Shown: positions 22,590-33,404, counted from the first letter of the stretch. The stretch is 64,000 nucleotides of DNA from Pachypanchax playfairii (GCA_006937955.1 SSNP01000341.1:60465-124464), one strand, 5' to 3'. Numbers and translations: made by a program. The notes: generated by a model not told the origin, from the letters alone.

Positions 22590-22690
22590 GTCCTCAGGTC
22601 CTTCTGGAGTTCAGAGTTTCTACATGGAGACTCAGCTGATCCCAGAGGTTTCCTATGGGATTCAGGTCTGGAGAAAGTCCAGGGGTCTCA
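22590..22690 (-). pseudogene. Tc1-type transposase relic
   Basis: The minus strand reads LSPDLNPIGNLWDQLSLHVE, the third catalytic block of a Tc1 transposase. The catalytic Glu of NPIEN is replaced by Gly. Only about 100 bp is recognisable before Harbinger-like sequence begins. Confidence 0.7.
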
Positions 22691-23650
22691 TTTATGAAAC
22701 TTTGCGTAGAATCCTTACTAAAACTGTACTTAAGCTCAGCAAAAAAAATCCACTTCCGCCAAGTAAGTTTGGGACCTATAAAACATGGCGTACGCACAGC
22801 TGCATGCAATCCCCGCTTTATAAATCACACTTTATCTAGAAATGTGCTCAGGTGTTTCAGGATCACATCCCGCCCTCAACACGCCCACTTTCTACTGTGG
22901 TCAATGCAAAGCGCCTTGTGCATATAAATAAGCCGGCTCATTACAGCATTCCACCAATAGTGGTGGCAACCGCAGATCAAGGAAGATCAAGGAAGCGCAA
23001 CTTGGAAAAACAAAAGGAAGTGCTTTTTGAGGTCACAGCAGTGGCATAACAAATAAGAGAAAATCCACAGAGTGGCACAGCGTGGCTGAAGTCGTCAATG
23101 CTGTGAGTTCTTTAGAGAGATCTGTGGCGGATATAAAAAAAATGATCCGATCTGAAGGTGGAGGCAAAACAAAAAGATGGCTTGCCACCGCCAGAGTGTG
23201 TCTGCCACTGACGGACCCCCTGGCACCTCTGATCCCCCACCACTCGCTGTTAGGATCTCAGCAGTACTCGAACAGGCAACCGTGCATGGCATCGTGCCGG
23301 AGAAGACACTGACCATGAAGAGGAGATTAAGCCTTTTATTAATGCAGATCAAATGTGTCCGTCATTCAAAAATAATAAACCAAATCTCGTTGATTCCCCC
23401 CAAGTGACTCTGGACGAAGCGTCCAATGAGGCATCTCGGGATGTGGCTGCAGGGTCGGCCTGCCCCACCAGTGCGCCTCGGGCGTATGGCGCACCTGGAG
23501 GTGGCCGGGTACTATAACTGACACTGTCGTGCAGGCACAGAGAGACCTGATTAGTGCAGTGAACGAAGTGCGAGAAGAGCTGCACAAAATATGTGATGTC
23601 CTGACTGAAATTTCAGGCACACCTAAAGAATCAAAATTGTAAAAAGAAAA
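22682..23650 (+). pseudogene. PIF/Harbinger relic with Myb/SANT-like protein gene
   Basis: The segment opens GGGTCTCATTTATGAAACTTTGCG, a style of terminus typical of fish Harbinger elements. From 22976 a broken frame encodes GRSRKRNLEKQKEVLFEV, and, after in-frame stops, AEVVNAVSSLERSVADIKK (23082-23140). That pattern is the Myb/SANT-like DNA-binding protein that Harbinger elements carry beside their transposase. The downstream portion contains VTLDEASNEAS and AQRDLISAVNEVREELHKI (23530-23590), like the coiled-coil tail of that protein. Several stops and shifts separate the blocks. No DDE transposase is seen and the far terminus is obscured by the 18-bp minisatellite. Confidence 0.75.
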
Positions 23651-23716
23651 AAAAGAAAAAATCATGCCTTCTGTGTTGGTTCTGTAAACGACGCATGACA
23701 TTTTGGCTTAATCTGT

Positions 23717-23998
23717 CCACACTGTGATACCTGTCCACACTGTAACACCTGTCCACACTGTGATACCTGTCCACACTGTAACACCTGTCCACACTGTGAT
23801 ACCTGTCCACACTGTAACACCTGTCCACACTGCGATACCTGTCCACACTGCGATACCTGTCCACACTGTAACACCTGTCCACACTGCGATACCTGTCCAC
23901 ACTGTAACACCTGTCCACACTGTGATACCTGTCCACACTGTAACACCTGTCCACACTGAGACTTGTCCACACTGTAACACCTGTCCACACTGAGACCT
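23717..23998 (+). repeat. 18-bp minisatellite with alternating variants
   Basis: Units of CTGTCCACACTGTGATAC alternate with CTGTCCACACTGTAACAC, giving a 36-bp higher-order unit; some units carry TGCGATAC. The array ends with shortened units near 23955-24000. It inserts into or follows the tail of the Harbinger relic. Confidence 0.95.
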
Positions 23999-24004
23999 GG
24001 TCAC

Positions 24005-24498
24005 ACTGGTTTTTGGCTCTTTAGTTGTATTATGTTTTGTTAAGGTTTATTCTTATAATTTAGTAATTAGTTTTATCTTAGTCTGGTTTATCATCTAATC
24101 TTTCCCCTTATGTATATTTAGATTATCTTATGTTTCAGATTGTCTTTATCAGTTGGGTATTTCCTTATTTTACTTATAATCATCATTCAATTTTCTGAAC
24201 CTGGATTTTCAGATTGTTTGACTGCATTATGACTTACCTTTCTGCCTTATGGCCACGCCTCCTTCCGGCTCCCTGTGGCTCTGTATGTCAAAGATTCATT
24301 ATGCTCAGAGATTCTGACCCGTGTCTGTTTGACTGATTTGGATTGGATTTCGTGTTTGGATGAAGTGGATTTATTTTTGTACAACCTTGAATTGTTTCAG
24401 ACTCTCTTTGTCCTATTCACTCAGTATCACTGATAAGATAGTTCTGTGTTTAATTCCCAGCAGTATATTGACTGTATGTCCACTGCTCTGTGATTTAT
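24005..24498. other. No recognisable gene
   Basis: Pyrimidine-rich anonymous sequence between the 18-bp array and Tc1 copy 2. Confidence 0.45.
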
Positions 24499-24717
24499 AT
24501 ACAGTGGGGCAAAAAAGTATTTAGTCAGCCACCAATTGTGTAAGTTCTCCCACTTAAAAAGATCAGAGAGGCCTGTAATTTTCATCATAGATATACCTCA
24601 ACTATGAGAGACAAAATGAGGAAAAAAAATCCAGAAAATCACATTGTCTGATTTTTAAAGAATTTATTTGGAAATTATGGTGGAAAATAAGTATTTGGTC
24701 AATAACAAAAGTTAATC

Positions 24718-25887
24718 TCAATACTTTGTTATATAGCCTTTGTTGGCAATGACAGAGGTCAAACGTTTTCTGTAAGTCTTCACAAGGTTTTCACACACTG
24801 TTGCTGGTATTTTGGCCCATTCCTCCATGCAGATCTCCTCTAGAGCAGTGATGTTTTGGGGCTGACGCTGGGCAACACAGACTTTCAACTCCCTCCAGAG
24901 ATTTTCTATGGGGTTGAGATCTGGAGACTGGCTAGGCCACTCCAGGACCTTGAAATGCTTCTTACGAAGCCACTCCTTCGTTGCCCGGGCGGTGTGTTTG
25001 GGATCATTGTCATGCTGAAAGACCCAGCCACGTCTCATTTTCAATGCCCTTGCTGATGGAAGGAGGTTTTCACTCAAAATCTTACGATACATGGCCCCAT
25101 TCATTCTTTCCTTTACACGGATCAGTCGTCCTGGTCCCCTTGCAGAAAAACAGCCCCAAAGCATGATGTTTCCACCCCCATGCTTTACAGTAGGTATGGT
25201 GTTCTTTGGATCCAACTCAGCATTCTTTCCCCTCNNNNNNNNNNNNNNNNNNNNNNNNNNNNNNNNNNNNNNNNNNNNNNNNNNNNNNNNNNNNNNNNNN
25301 NNNNNNNNNNNNNNNNNNNNNNNNNNNNNNNNNNNNNNNNNNNNNNNNNNNNNNNNNNNNNNNNNNNNNNNNNNNNNNNNNNAAACACGACAAGTTGAGT
25401 TTCTACCAAAAAGTTCTATTTTGGTTTCATCTGACCATATGATGTTCTCCCAATCCTCTTCTGGATCATCCAAATGCTCTCTAGCAAACCGCAGACGGGC
25501 CTGGACGTGTCCTGGCTTCAGCAGGGGGACACGTCTGGCACTGTAGGATTTGAGTCCCTGGCGGCGTAGTGTGTTACTGATGGTAGCCTTTGTTACTTTG
25601 GTCCCAGCTCTCTGCAGGTCATTCACTAGGTCCCTCCGTGTGGTTCTGGGATTTTTGCTCACCGTTCTTGTGATCATTTTGACCCCACGGGGTGAGATCT
25701 TGCGTGGAGCCCCAGATCGAGGGAGATTATCAGTGGTCTTGTATGTCTTCCATTTTCTAATAATTGCTCCCACAGTTGATTTCTTCACACCAAGCTGCTT
25801 ACCTATTGCAGATTCAGTCTTCCCAGCCTGGTGAAGGTCTACAATTTTGTTTCTGGTGTCCTTTGACAGCTCTTTGGTCTTGGCCAT
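24718..25887 (-). CDS. Tc1 transposase, apparently intact outside the N gap
   Basis: The frame starts at MAKTKELSKD (25887) and ends KGYITKY-stop at 24718. All recognisable parts are present: the helix-turn-helix KKSTVGAIIRKWK, the first catalytic Asp in IIWSDETK, the second in FQHDNDPKH and the Glu in SPDLNPIENLW. At the position of copy 1's second nonsense codon this copy has Lys (KKHFKVLEW). Differences from copy 1 include KSYSARR and VCVAQR. The N gap (25235-25382) sits exactly where copy 1 has its first nonsense codon, so intactness there is unknown. Flanking coding sequence should be separated by a single base, not 148. Outside the gap nothing would stop this from encoding a 340-residue transposase. 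Confidence 0.9.
   Translation of the reverse strand: MAKTKELSKDTRNKIVDLHQAGKTESAIGKQLGVKKSTVGAIIRKWKTYKTTDNLPRSGAPRKISPRGVKMITRTVSKNPRTTRRDLVNDLQRAGTKVTKATISNTLRRQGLKSYSARRVPLLKPGHVQARLRFAREHLDDPEEDWENIIWSDETKIELFGRNSTCRVXXXXXXXXXXXXXXXXXXXXXXXXXXXXXXXXXXXXXXXXXXXXXXXXXXRGKNAELDPKNTIPTVKHGGGNIMLWGCFSARGPGRLIRVKERMNGAMYRKILSENLLPSARALKMRRGWVFQHDNDPKHTARATKEWLRKKHFKVLEWPSQSPDLNPIENLWRELKVCVAQRQPQNITALEEICMEEWAKIPATVCENLVKTYRKRLTSVIANKGYITKY
25235..25382. other. Assembly gap (148 N)
   Basis: Undetermined bases. On the minus strand the flanks are ...TCGTGTTT and GAGGGGAAAG..., which in copy 1 (7900-7918) are separated by one base only. Confidence 0.98.
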
Positions 25888-26252
25888 AGTGGAGTTTGGA
25901 GCGTGACTGTTTGAGGTTGTGGACAGGTGTCTTTTATACTGATAACGAGTTCACACAGGTGCCATTAATACAGGTAACGAGTGGAGGACCGAGGAGCCTC
26001 TTAAAGAAGTTACAGGTCTGTGAAAGCCAGAAATCTTACTTGTTTGTAGGTGACCAAATACTTATTTTCCACCATAATTTGCAAATAAATTCTTTAAAAA
26101 TCAGACAATGTGATTTTCTGGATTTTTTTTCCTCATTTTGTCTCTCATAGTTGAGGTATACCTATGATGAAAATTACAGGCCTCTCTGATCTTTTTAAGT
26201 GGGAGAACTTACACAATTGGTGGCTGACTAAATACTTTTTTGCCCCACTGTA

Positions 26253-28660
26253 TCTAATAAACATTTTTAAACCATGTGATTCTTGCATGTGCATTCGAGT
26301 CCTGCCATTAAAACAGAAACAGCTGATGCTTAATTTTAAAGGCGTTAAAGACGATTTTGCTCTGAATGAGAAGCTCAATGGCCGTTTATTGTTTTCTCCC
26401 TCTTCCTCCTTTTCCCTCAACGGAAAAAACGCCTTCGTGAATCATGAATTGCGTAGTTTTGTTTACTGTCTGCATTACTGGAGTTTTTTGTGGAAATACT
26501 ACAGCTTTGTTTCTTCAAACATCTCAGAGTCAATAATGGTAAAAGGCTGTTTATTGTTACTCAGTACAAGTGATGCTAGCGCTGAAATGCTAGCTAGCGT
26601 GGATCACTGAAGCCTGATGCTGCACACTGCCCAGCCCCTGTTCATGTCAGATGCGCCTTTCTCCGCACTGCTTCCCAAGAGTTTCTGCTCATTTGTTTAT
26701 TTTTTCACCATGACTAAGTAAATAACATAAAAAACAATTGAAGAGCTTGTTTTAGTTACTCCTGCTTTTAATTTGACATCGTTCATCTTGTCTTCAACTC
26801 TTTCTCTCACTCTTTTGTTTGTTTTGACACCCAAAAACCCCCTTAGCGTAGTCAGCACACTCTGTTGCGCTGTGTGTGTTGTGTTTATTTGCATCTCTAT
26901 AGTCTGTTTAGATACACAATTATGATCGCATTTGGCAGTCGCGGTATTTTATTTTGAAGAATTGTTATTATTTTTGACAGGATTGTCTCGTGTGTCCTGG
27001 TGTTATTTCCTGCCAGAATTGACGTGGAACGCTCGCGCAAAAAATAAACCAGACGCCAAAATGATAACTTAACAGCTCCATGTCTGGCATGAACTACAGT
27101 ACATCATATAGGTTAACAAGGGCACCGAATGGAAGCGGTCTTGGTTCCGCTCCGCAGCACTTCCGCATGAAGTAGTACTGAGGCCTACGAAAACTATGTA
27201 GTATGTACAAAAATATGATCGACAATCTAGTAGCCAATAGATAACAAAACGGGTTCGTTATCTATTGGCTACTTTATTTCAAGCCCCAGCAGGTCTATGA
27301 TTTATGAATATCATAACTTTTACTTTTGGAAACCAGAAGTACATATAAGTTAATAAAATAATTTAAAAGTAAATTTGACATCTAAATTTGCTACAAAATC
27401 CTCTTTAACACCTTTAATAGCTTTTTGTAAAATGCAAAAGTCTTATGTTCATTTTGTAATTAATTTGAAACAACTACATGTTTTGGACATTTGAAAGTGA
27501 TTTCTCAGTCTTCAGGAAGCTGCTTTCCTCTCGGGTTGATATGTTGAACCTTTTTTTAGCTCCTGATAGCAGAACAACCTAGAAACTAAGTCAGATCTGT
27601 TAGTCCATTATTGACAGTAAAGTTTACCTTCTTGACATATCACACATGCTGTATTTTATGAAACTTTGTCGTTATGTTTTAACCCTTAACATGCTGTAAA
27701 CCATCAAAACTAATAGGTAAATTAATGCCCTTACTGGAAAAAATACTAGAACTTCACATTTTTACAACTATTTTTATATGTAAAGTTCACATATTTTTGG
27801 GTTTTTGTTATAGCATTTTAAATAAAAATGAGGTTAAACGCTACATGACTACATGCATCTGGACTGATTAGAAAAAGTATTAGCAAAGGTTTTAAAAACA
27901 TTCTCATTTAATATTTCCACAAATTAATAATTGAGATTAGTTTTGATGCCAAAGTCAGCAAACTAACATTATTTGTAAAATTTGTAATTGCTAACATTTG
28001 AAAGTATTAAAGGGAGTTAAATGTTACACCTTTATGTTCCAGTGTTCAGGTATATATTAGCATGTAAGAACAACTTGAAACATTTAGCTGTCTGTGTAAG
28101 TTTGTGTAATGTTATGATGACAGGAACATCAACTTTAAACCCAGCTGTGAACACTCGTACACCCCATGCAGGCTGTCTGACCTCACATAACTTTAGATTG
28201 ACTGACTTTAAACTTAAACATAATGTCTACTTGTCAAACCTTGACTTCAACTTCAAATTTTGGAAACAACTCTTCATAATGTGTCTGCAAAAAGGTTTAG
28301 ATTCTAAGTTCTATTTACCATTCATACCCCACCACCCTGATTTAATAGGCTTTATGTCTTATCGACATTAATGACTGATGTTCATCAACATAATAAAAGA
28401 AATAAAAAAAGAAGTTCCATTGAAATAACTCTGGCTTTGTGGAACACATGCGCACTCTTAACACTACATTCCAGCATGGCTTATACTCATCGGGGGGGTA
28501 AGAAAATCCCTCTGCACTGTACTTATTTTCCCCTTTCTGTAACAGAGAAGAAAAAGTTTTGAAGAATCCAGAAAATCTTTTAAATCGTATTTTTATGTAA
28601 CATTATACCTTGATCCTGGTGTTAGACGCTGATAAAAGATTTACTGAGAAATAATTGAAT
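26253..28660. other. Intronic sequence, no gene seen
   Basis: No coding signature, transposon terminus or RNA gene recognised, apart from the inverted repeat at 27229-27273. Confidence 0.45.
27229..27273. repeat. 17-bp perfect inverted repeat, 11-bp loop
   Basis: AGTAGCCAATAGATAAC (27229-27245) is mirrored by GTTATCTATTGGCTACT (27257-27273). Confidence 0.9.
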
Positions 28661-28670
28661 CTTCACTTAC

Positions 28671-28724
28671 CCCAAAAGCAGGATTGAATCCCAGCTCGAT
28701 CTTTTCTTCTGCTGTGAGATGCAT
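28671..28724 (-). CDS. Probable first coding exon of the SLC23-type transporter (18 codons)
   Basis: On the minus strand ATG at 28724-28722 opens MHLTAEEKIELGFNPAFG and is followed at 28670 by GTAAGTGAAG, a strong splice donor. The exon ends in phase 0 (GGG|gtaagt), matching the phase-0 acceptor of the exon at 10594-10743. The join would read ...NPAFG|DGDEQ..., giving a short acidic N-terminus before the transporter core, which is usual for SLC23 proteins. No in-frame ATG is needed further upstream. The start context (CAGCATGC) is moderate. The assignment to the same gene is inference from strand, phase and lack of other partners; the intervening intron would be about 17.9 kb and contains most of the repeats in the left half of the window. 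Confidence 0.6.
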
Positions 28725-29330
28725 GCTGGTGCACAAGTTGGTGTGTACGTTCTTCTAAAGAGCCTTAACAAAGAGCTGTTGAGATTAAACTTCTGACTGA
28801 CCACAGATGTGAAAGGAACCCTGTGAGCAACCGCTTCACATCACCGGGTAAACATAGTGTCACAGTCAGAGTGTGGCTGGGTTATTTTGTAATCTCTTCT
28901 CCGGCTCTGAAATGTTTCTGCTGTGTGCTGGAGCAGATGCAGGCTTTAGTTACTCTGACTTTCAGTCATGTGTCTGTGAATCTGTGACGATGGGTCTAAT
29001 GAGGATAAAAGGACATTTTTCACATGAATTTGTCATCCTCTTCTTCTCTGATCCTGGGTCGGGAGTTTAAAAAGATGTTGCAAAAGCATGAATTTGAGAC
29101 AGCAGAATTCTTTTCAGCAGTGGACACCATATCACAACTTGCCTGGTTAGTTGTGACTCTGTCTTGTAAGCTGTGCATCACAAACAGATCCGTAGATCAA
29201 TTTCTCAAGAACTTTACTTACAGAGATAATTGAGTCATGATCCTTTCTGATATACATGTCTGTCTGGTAGTACAAGTGAAAGGTGAGGAGCCCAATTCCT
29301 TGTATGTAGAACTTACTGGGTCAAATAAAC
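28725..29330. other. Upstream flank of the probable first exon
   Basis: This would hold the 5' UTR and promoter of the transporter gene if the exon call is right. I see no clear TATA box or CpG island. A frame at 29237-29479 is mainly the repeat that follows. Confidence 0.35.
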
Positions 29331-29332
29331 CC

Positions 29333-29675
29333 AATTCTGATCCTGATTCAGATCATGACTCTGATCTTGATCCTGATCCTGATTCTGATCCTGACTCTGA
29401 ATCTGAATCTGAATCTGACTCTGATCCTAATCCTAATCCTAATCCTAATCCTAATCCTGATCCTGACTCTGATCAATAATCTGATCTTGATCTTGATCTT
29501 GATTCTGATTCAGACTCTGATCCTGATCCTAATTTTGATCCTAATTCAGACTCTGACTCTGATTCTGATCCTAATTCAAACTCTGACCCTGACCCTGATC
29601 CTGATCCTGATCCTGACTCTGATCCTGATTCAGACTCTGATCCTGATCCTGATTCTGATCCTGATCCTGATTCTG
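29333..29675 (+). repeat. Six-bp-based array, (GAT/C)CTGA-type
   Basis: Degenerate repeats of gatcct, gattct, gactct and aatcct make Asp/Ser/Pro-rich or Ile/Leu-rich open frames, depending on frame. These frames are low-complexity by-products. Confidence 0.93.
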
Positions 29676-29745
29676 TAAAGTGTCTTGAAATCCCTTTGTT
29701 AAGGACTGGCACTTTATAAATAAATAAACTTGAAACTTGATAAAC
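29676..29745 (+). mobile_element. LINE 3' tail following the array
   Basis: CTGTAAAGTGTCTTGAAATC ... GGCACTTTATAAATAAATAAACTTGAAACTTG resembles the 3' end of L2-like fish LINEs. Compare TTCTGTAAAGAACCTTGAAATTAC ... GTGTTTTATAAATGAAACTG at 49404-49460. Confidence 0.7.
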
Positions 29746-30067
29746 ACTGAGTGCATCTTGTCACACCTAGACAATCCTGTTCTAATCCTCTCTGAACTGT
29801 TTATAGTTTATACTATCAGTATCAGTCAGTGATCAGATGTTTAGCTGTGATTTGAAACATATTTGAGATTTTAACTGCATCATTGTAAAAGATCATTCAA
29901 TATAAGGTAAATAATGTTTAGAGGAGAGACTGAAATGTTTCAGTAATATTTATATTCATCGTGCACAGCAGTCAGTGGAGTGACATGTAAAAACAAAGTT
30001 TGAATAGATGTCCACTGTCCTGACCACTATGCATGGAAGGGTTAAGGATTCCTGGTATGAACAAATA

Positions 30068-31293
30068 CACTATATTACCAAAAGTATTCGCTCACCTGCC
30101 TTTACTCATACTATGAACTGAAGTGCCATCCCATTCCTAACCCATAGAGTTCAATATGATATCGGTCCACCTTTTGCAGCTATTACAGCTTCAACTCTTC
30201 TGGGAATACTGTCCACAAGGTTGAGGAGAGTGTTTATAGGGATTTTTGACCATTCTTCCAAAAGTGCATTGGTGAGGTCACACACTGATGTTGGTCGAGA
30301 AGGCCTGGCTCTCAGTCTCCGCTCCAATTCATCCCAAAGGTGTTCTATCGGGTTCAGGTCAGGACTCTGTGCAGGCCAGTCAAGTTCATCCACACCAGAC
30401 TCTGTCATCCATGTCTTTATGGACCTTGCTTTGTGCACTGGTGCACAGTCATGTTGGAAGAGGAAGGGGCCCGCTCCAAACTGTTCCCACAAGGTTGGGA
30501 GCATGGAATTGTCCAAAATGCTTTGGTATCCTGAAGCATTCAAAGTTCCTTTCACTGAAACTAAGGGGCCAAGCCCAGCTCCTGAAAAACAACCCCACAC
30601 CATAATTCCTCCTCCACCAAATTTCACAGTCGGCACAATGCAGTCTGAAATGTACCGTTCTCCTGGCAACCTCCAAACCCAGACTCGTCCATCAGATTGC
30701 CAAATGGAAAAGCGTGATTCATCACTCCAGAGAACGCGTCTCCACTGCTCTAGAGGCCAGTGGCGGCGTGCTTTACACCATTGCATCCGACGCTTTGCAT
30801 TGCACTTGGTGATGTGTGGCTTGGCTGCAGCTGCTCGGCCATGGAAACCCTTTCCATGAAGCTCTCTGCGTACTGTACTTGGGCTAATCTGAAGGTCACA
30901 TGAAGTTTGTAGCTCTGTAGCAATTGACTGTGCAGAAAGTCGGCGACCTCTTTGCACTATGCGCTTCAGCATCCGCTGACCCCTCTCCGTCACTTTACGT
31001 GGCTAAGTGCTGTTGTTCCAAAACGCTTCCTTTTTGTTATAATAGAGCTGACAGTTGACTATGGAATATTTAGGAGAGAGGAAATTTCACGACTGGATTT
31101 GTTGGCATCCTATGACAGTTCCACGCTGGAATTCACTGAGCTCCTGAGAGCGGCCCATTCTTTCACAAATGTCTTGCTTCACAGTCTGCATGCCTGAGTG
31201 CTTGACTTTATACACCTGTGGCCAGGCCAAGTGATTAGGACACCTTATTCTGATCATTTGAATGGGTGAGCGAATACTTTTGGTAATATAGTG
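30068..31293 (-). mobile_element. Second Tc1-type transposon family, complete ends
   Basis: Terminal repeats CACTATATTACCAAAAGTAT (30068) and its complement ending at 31293 are flanked by TA at 30066-30067 and 31294-31295. Length is 1,226 bp. It is unrelated in end sequence to the CAGTGGGGC family. Confidence 0.94.
30151..31158 (-). pseudogene. Tc1-type transposase, N-terminal region broken
   Basis: The start MGRSQELSEFQRGTVIG is at 31158. The next block, NKSSREISSLLNIP, is followed by TAG where a Gln would be expected, and the frame then shifts just before the HVK/VTERGQR junction, where a short AT-hook-like segment appears to be deleted. From 30993 to 30151 a clean 280-residue frame runs to the stop. 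It contains all three catalytic blocks: LWSDESRFSIW, FQHDCAPVHKA and SPDLNPIEHLWDEL. The usual length is about 340 residues, so the DNA-binding domain is damaged while the catalytic domain is intact. The internal ATG at 30993 (MTERGQRMLKR) could in principle start a catalytic-domain-only protein. Confidence 0.92.
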
Positions 31294-31299
31294 TATGTA

Positions 31300-32095
31300 A
31301 CAATTCAACCAGCGTGTCTTGAACCTCCTGAGAAACACCATCCCAGTTTGGTTTTGCAACCTTTCTGTACAACTGAAAAATAATTGCTGCTTCTAATTAA
31401 CACTGCATGGAAAATCCTTGAGGAAGAAGAACATGTGCTCATGCAGACTCTGAACAGACCACTTATGGACAAGCCAATTAAATTATTAACAATATGACCC
31501 GTGTCCTGCAGATAGGGCAGGAACTGCTGCCCTGAAGGAGGAGATACAGAGTCCCTCAGTGCAGGTTTAAAGGAGTTAAAAAGTCTTTGTGTTTGTTAAA
31601 CCTTTAAACATAACATCAAGATTCTGGAGTTCTTTTAGGGTTTTGGTTTTCTTGTCAGTTTTTTAGTTTCTGTTCTTGCCCTTCGTTCTTTTCATCTCTT
31701 TACTCTTTCCCTTCATGCTTCTTCTTTTTCAGGTGAGTCATTGTTACCTTGTTCCGGCTCCACCTGCTGATACAATGGTGGCTGCAGCTGGGATCGCACC
31801 TGGGCCTGATTTGTAATCAACCACTTTGGAGGGTATATACACCTAACCCTAACCCCAGTATCTCTAGTGTTTGTTCTAGACTGTGAGTAGTCTTTAGTTT
31901 CCCGTCAGGATTAACATCTTTGTACTCTCGATTCTGCCTCAGTGCTCCAACTGAATAAAGAGTACAAAAAGGATATTGATAGACACTGGCTTTCCTAATT
32001 GTATTACAGTTTTTTAATCTATAAAACTCCTGAGAATGTGTTTTATTTGTTTTATACCAGTTCAATACTTTAAGAGGCAACCAGCTTTATATTAT
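31300..32095. other. No recognisable gene
   Basis: Anonymous sequence. A short CCTAACCCTAACCCC at 31842-31856 is telomere-like by chance or a small remnant. Confidence 0.45.
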
Positions 32096-32097
32096 AT

Positions 32098-32495
32098 AGT
32101 GATGCACTGATACCGATACTGATGTCAGGTATTGGGGCCGATACCATTCTAATGTATTCGTATCAGTTAGTTAACCAATACCATGAACCCATCCTTAAAA
32201 TGTGGAAACGCTGCAATAATTTCACAGAAAAATTTTGTCACTTGAAATTTTGGATTTGCTGTTATTTTTATTAATATATTTTTAATCTAATTCACCATCA
32301 TTAGTTGTAACAAGCAGAAGAAAATAAAACCTGTCTTTCAATTCACTGCATTTTTTCATGTATCAGCATTGGTACGCCGTATCAGCAAGTACTCAGATCC
32401 AAGTATCGGCATTGGTACCCCGTATCAGCAAGTACTCAGATCCAAGTATTGGTATCGTATCAGTTTGAAAAAAGTGGTATAGTTGTATCTCTAAA
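32098..32495. mobile_element. MITE-like element with GATACC/TATCGG ends
   Basis: It starts AGTGATGCACTGATACCGATAC and ends with ATTGGTATCGTATCAG ... TATAGTTGTATCTCTA, the imperfect complement, as in hAT-type non-autonomous fish elements. Inside, a 43-bp segment (CATTGGTACGCCGTATCAGC...) is tandemly duplicated at about 32366-32450. Confidence 0.6.
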
Positions 32496-32599
32496 AGAAA
32501 TGATTATGTCAATTATTAGAACCCCAGCATTCATGGCTATGACGTGTGACATAACAATAAAAATATAAATTAAAAGTTAAAATAAAATGTTTTACTTTG

Positions 32600-33215
32600 G
32601 GTCCAGACCAGGGTCAAGTCCAGGGCCCAGTGTCAGGTCTGAGCATTCCTAGATGAACAGTTTCCTGGAAAGTGGATTGGTCGTCGTGGGCCAGTTGAAT
32701 GGCCCCCAAGGTCTCACGATCTGACCCCCTTAGACTTTATCTTTGGGGTCATCTGAAGGCAATTGTCTATGGTGTGAAGATACAAGATGTGCAGCCCCTG
32801 AAACTACGGATACTGGAAGCCTGTGCTGGCATTTCTTCTGCAGTGTTGCTATCAGTGTGTGAAGAGGGTTGCATTGCCAATCCAACACAATGGGAAGCAC
32901 ATTGAACACATTTTATAAGTGGTCAGAAAATTGTAAATAACTCATGAAAGAATAAAGTTATGTTAAAACCAAGCACACCATTGTTTTTCTTGTGAAAGTA
33001 CCAATAAGTTTGATGTGTCACATGACCCTCTTCCTATTGAAAAAACAAAAGTTGGATCCAAGATGGCTGACTTCAAAATGGCCACCATGGTCACCACCCA
33101 TCTTGAAAAGTTTGCCCCCTCACATATACTAATGTGTCACAAACAGGACGTTAATATCACCAACCATTCCCATTTTATTAAGGTGTATCCTTATAAATGG
33201 CCCACGCTGTAGTCT
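32600..33215 (+). pseudogene. DDE_3-type transposase C-terminal relic
   Basis: GRRGPVEWPPRSHDLTPLDF (about 32680-32742) continues, after a one-base frameshift, as YLWGHLKAIVYGVK and RILEACAGISSAVL. The WPPRSxDLTPLDFxLWGxLK block contains the third catalytic residue of a Tc1/IS630-like DDE_3 transposase. The frame ends at 32905. The downstream text CAAGATGGCTGACTTCAAAATGG (33060) and the final ATAAATGGCCCACGCTG (33195) probably belong to the 3' end of the same element. The helix-turn-helix and first two aspartates are missing, so it is inactive. Confidence 0.72.
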
Positions 33216-33404
33216 AACAGAAACCTGCTGCAGTAGGAGGAGGATCATCCATCCATCTATCCGTCCATCTTCTGCTTATCCTAGAAGGGTTATGGAGGTA
33301 ACAGTTTCAAAAAAGGAACCCCAGATGTTCTTCACCCCCCGGCAACATTCTCCAGCTCCTCCTGGGGGATCCCAAGATTTTCCCAAGCCAGAGAGGATAT
33401 ATTG

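Larger units (their letters stand above)
24502..26250 (-). mobile_element. Tc1/mariner transposon, copy 2 (full length, with assembly gap)
   Basis: Both termini (CAGTGGGGCAAAAAAGTATT) and the TA duplications (24500-24501 and 26251-26252) are present. It is nearly identical to copy 1 at 7039-8640 but inverted. A run of 148 N lies inside the transposase gene. Confidence 0.96.

Noticed and set aside
23717..23998. Regular 18-bp direct repeats as a CRISPR-like array
   Set aside because: The units are contiguous with no unique spacers, and the context is a vertebrate-type genome. It is a minisatellite.
29237..29479. Asp/Ser-rich protein resembling an acidic phosphoprotein
   Set aside because: Most of the frame is a degenerate 6-bp repeat followed by a LINE tail; the frame next to it is poly-Ile/Leu and equally open.
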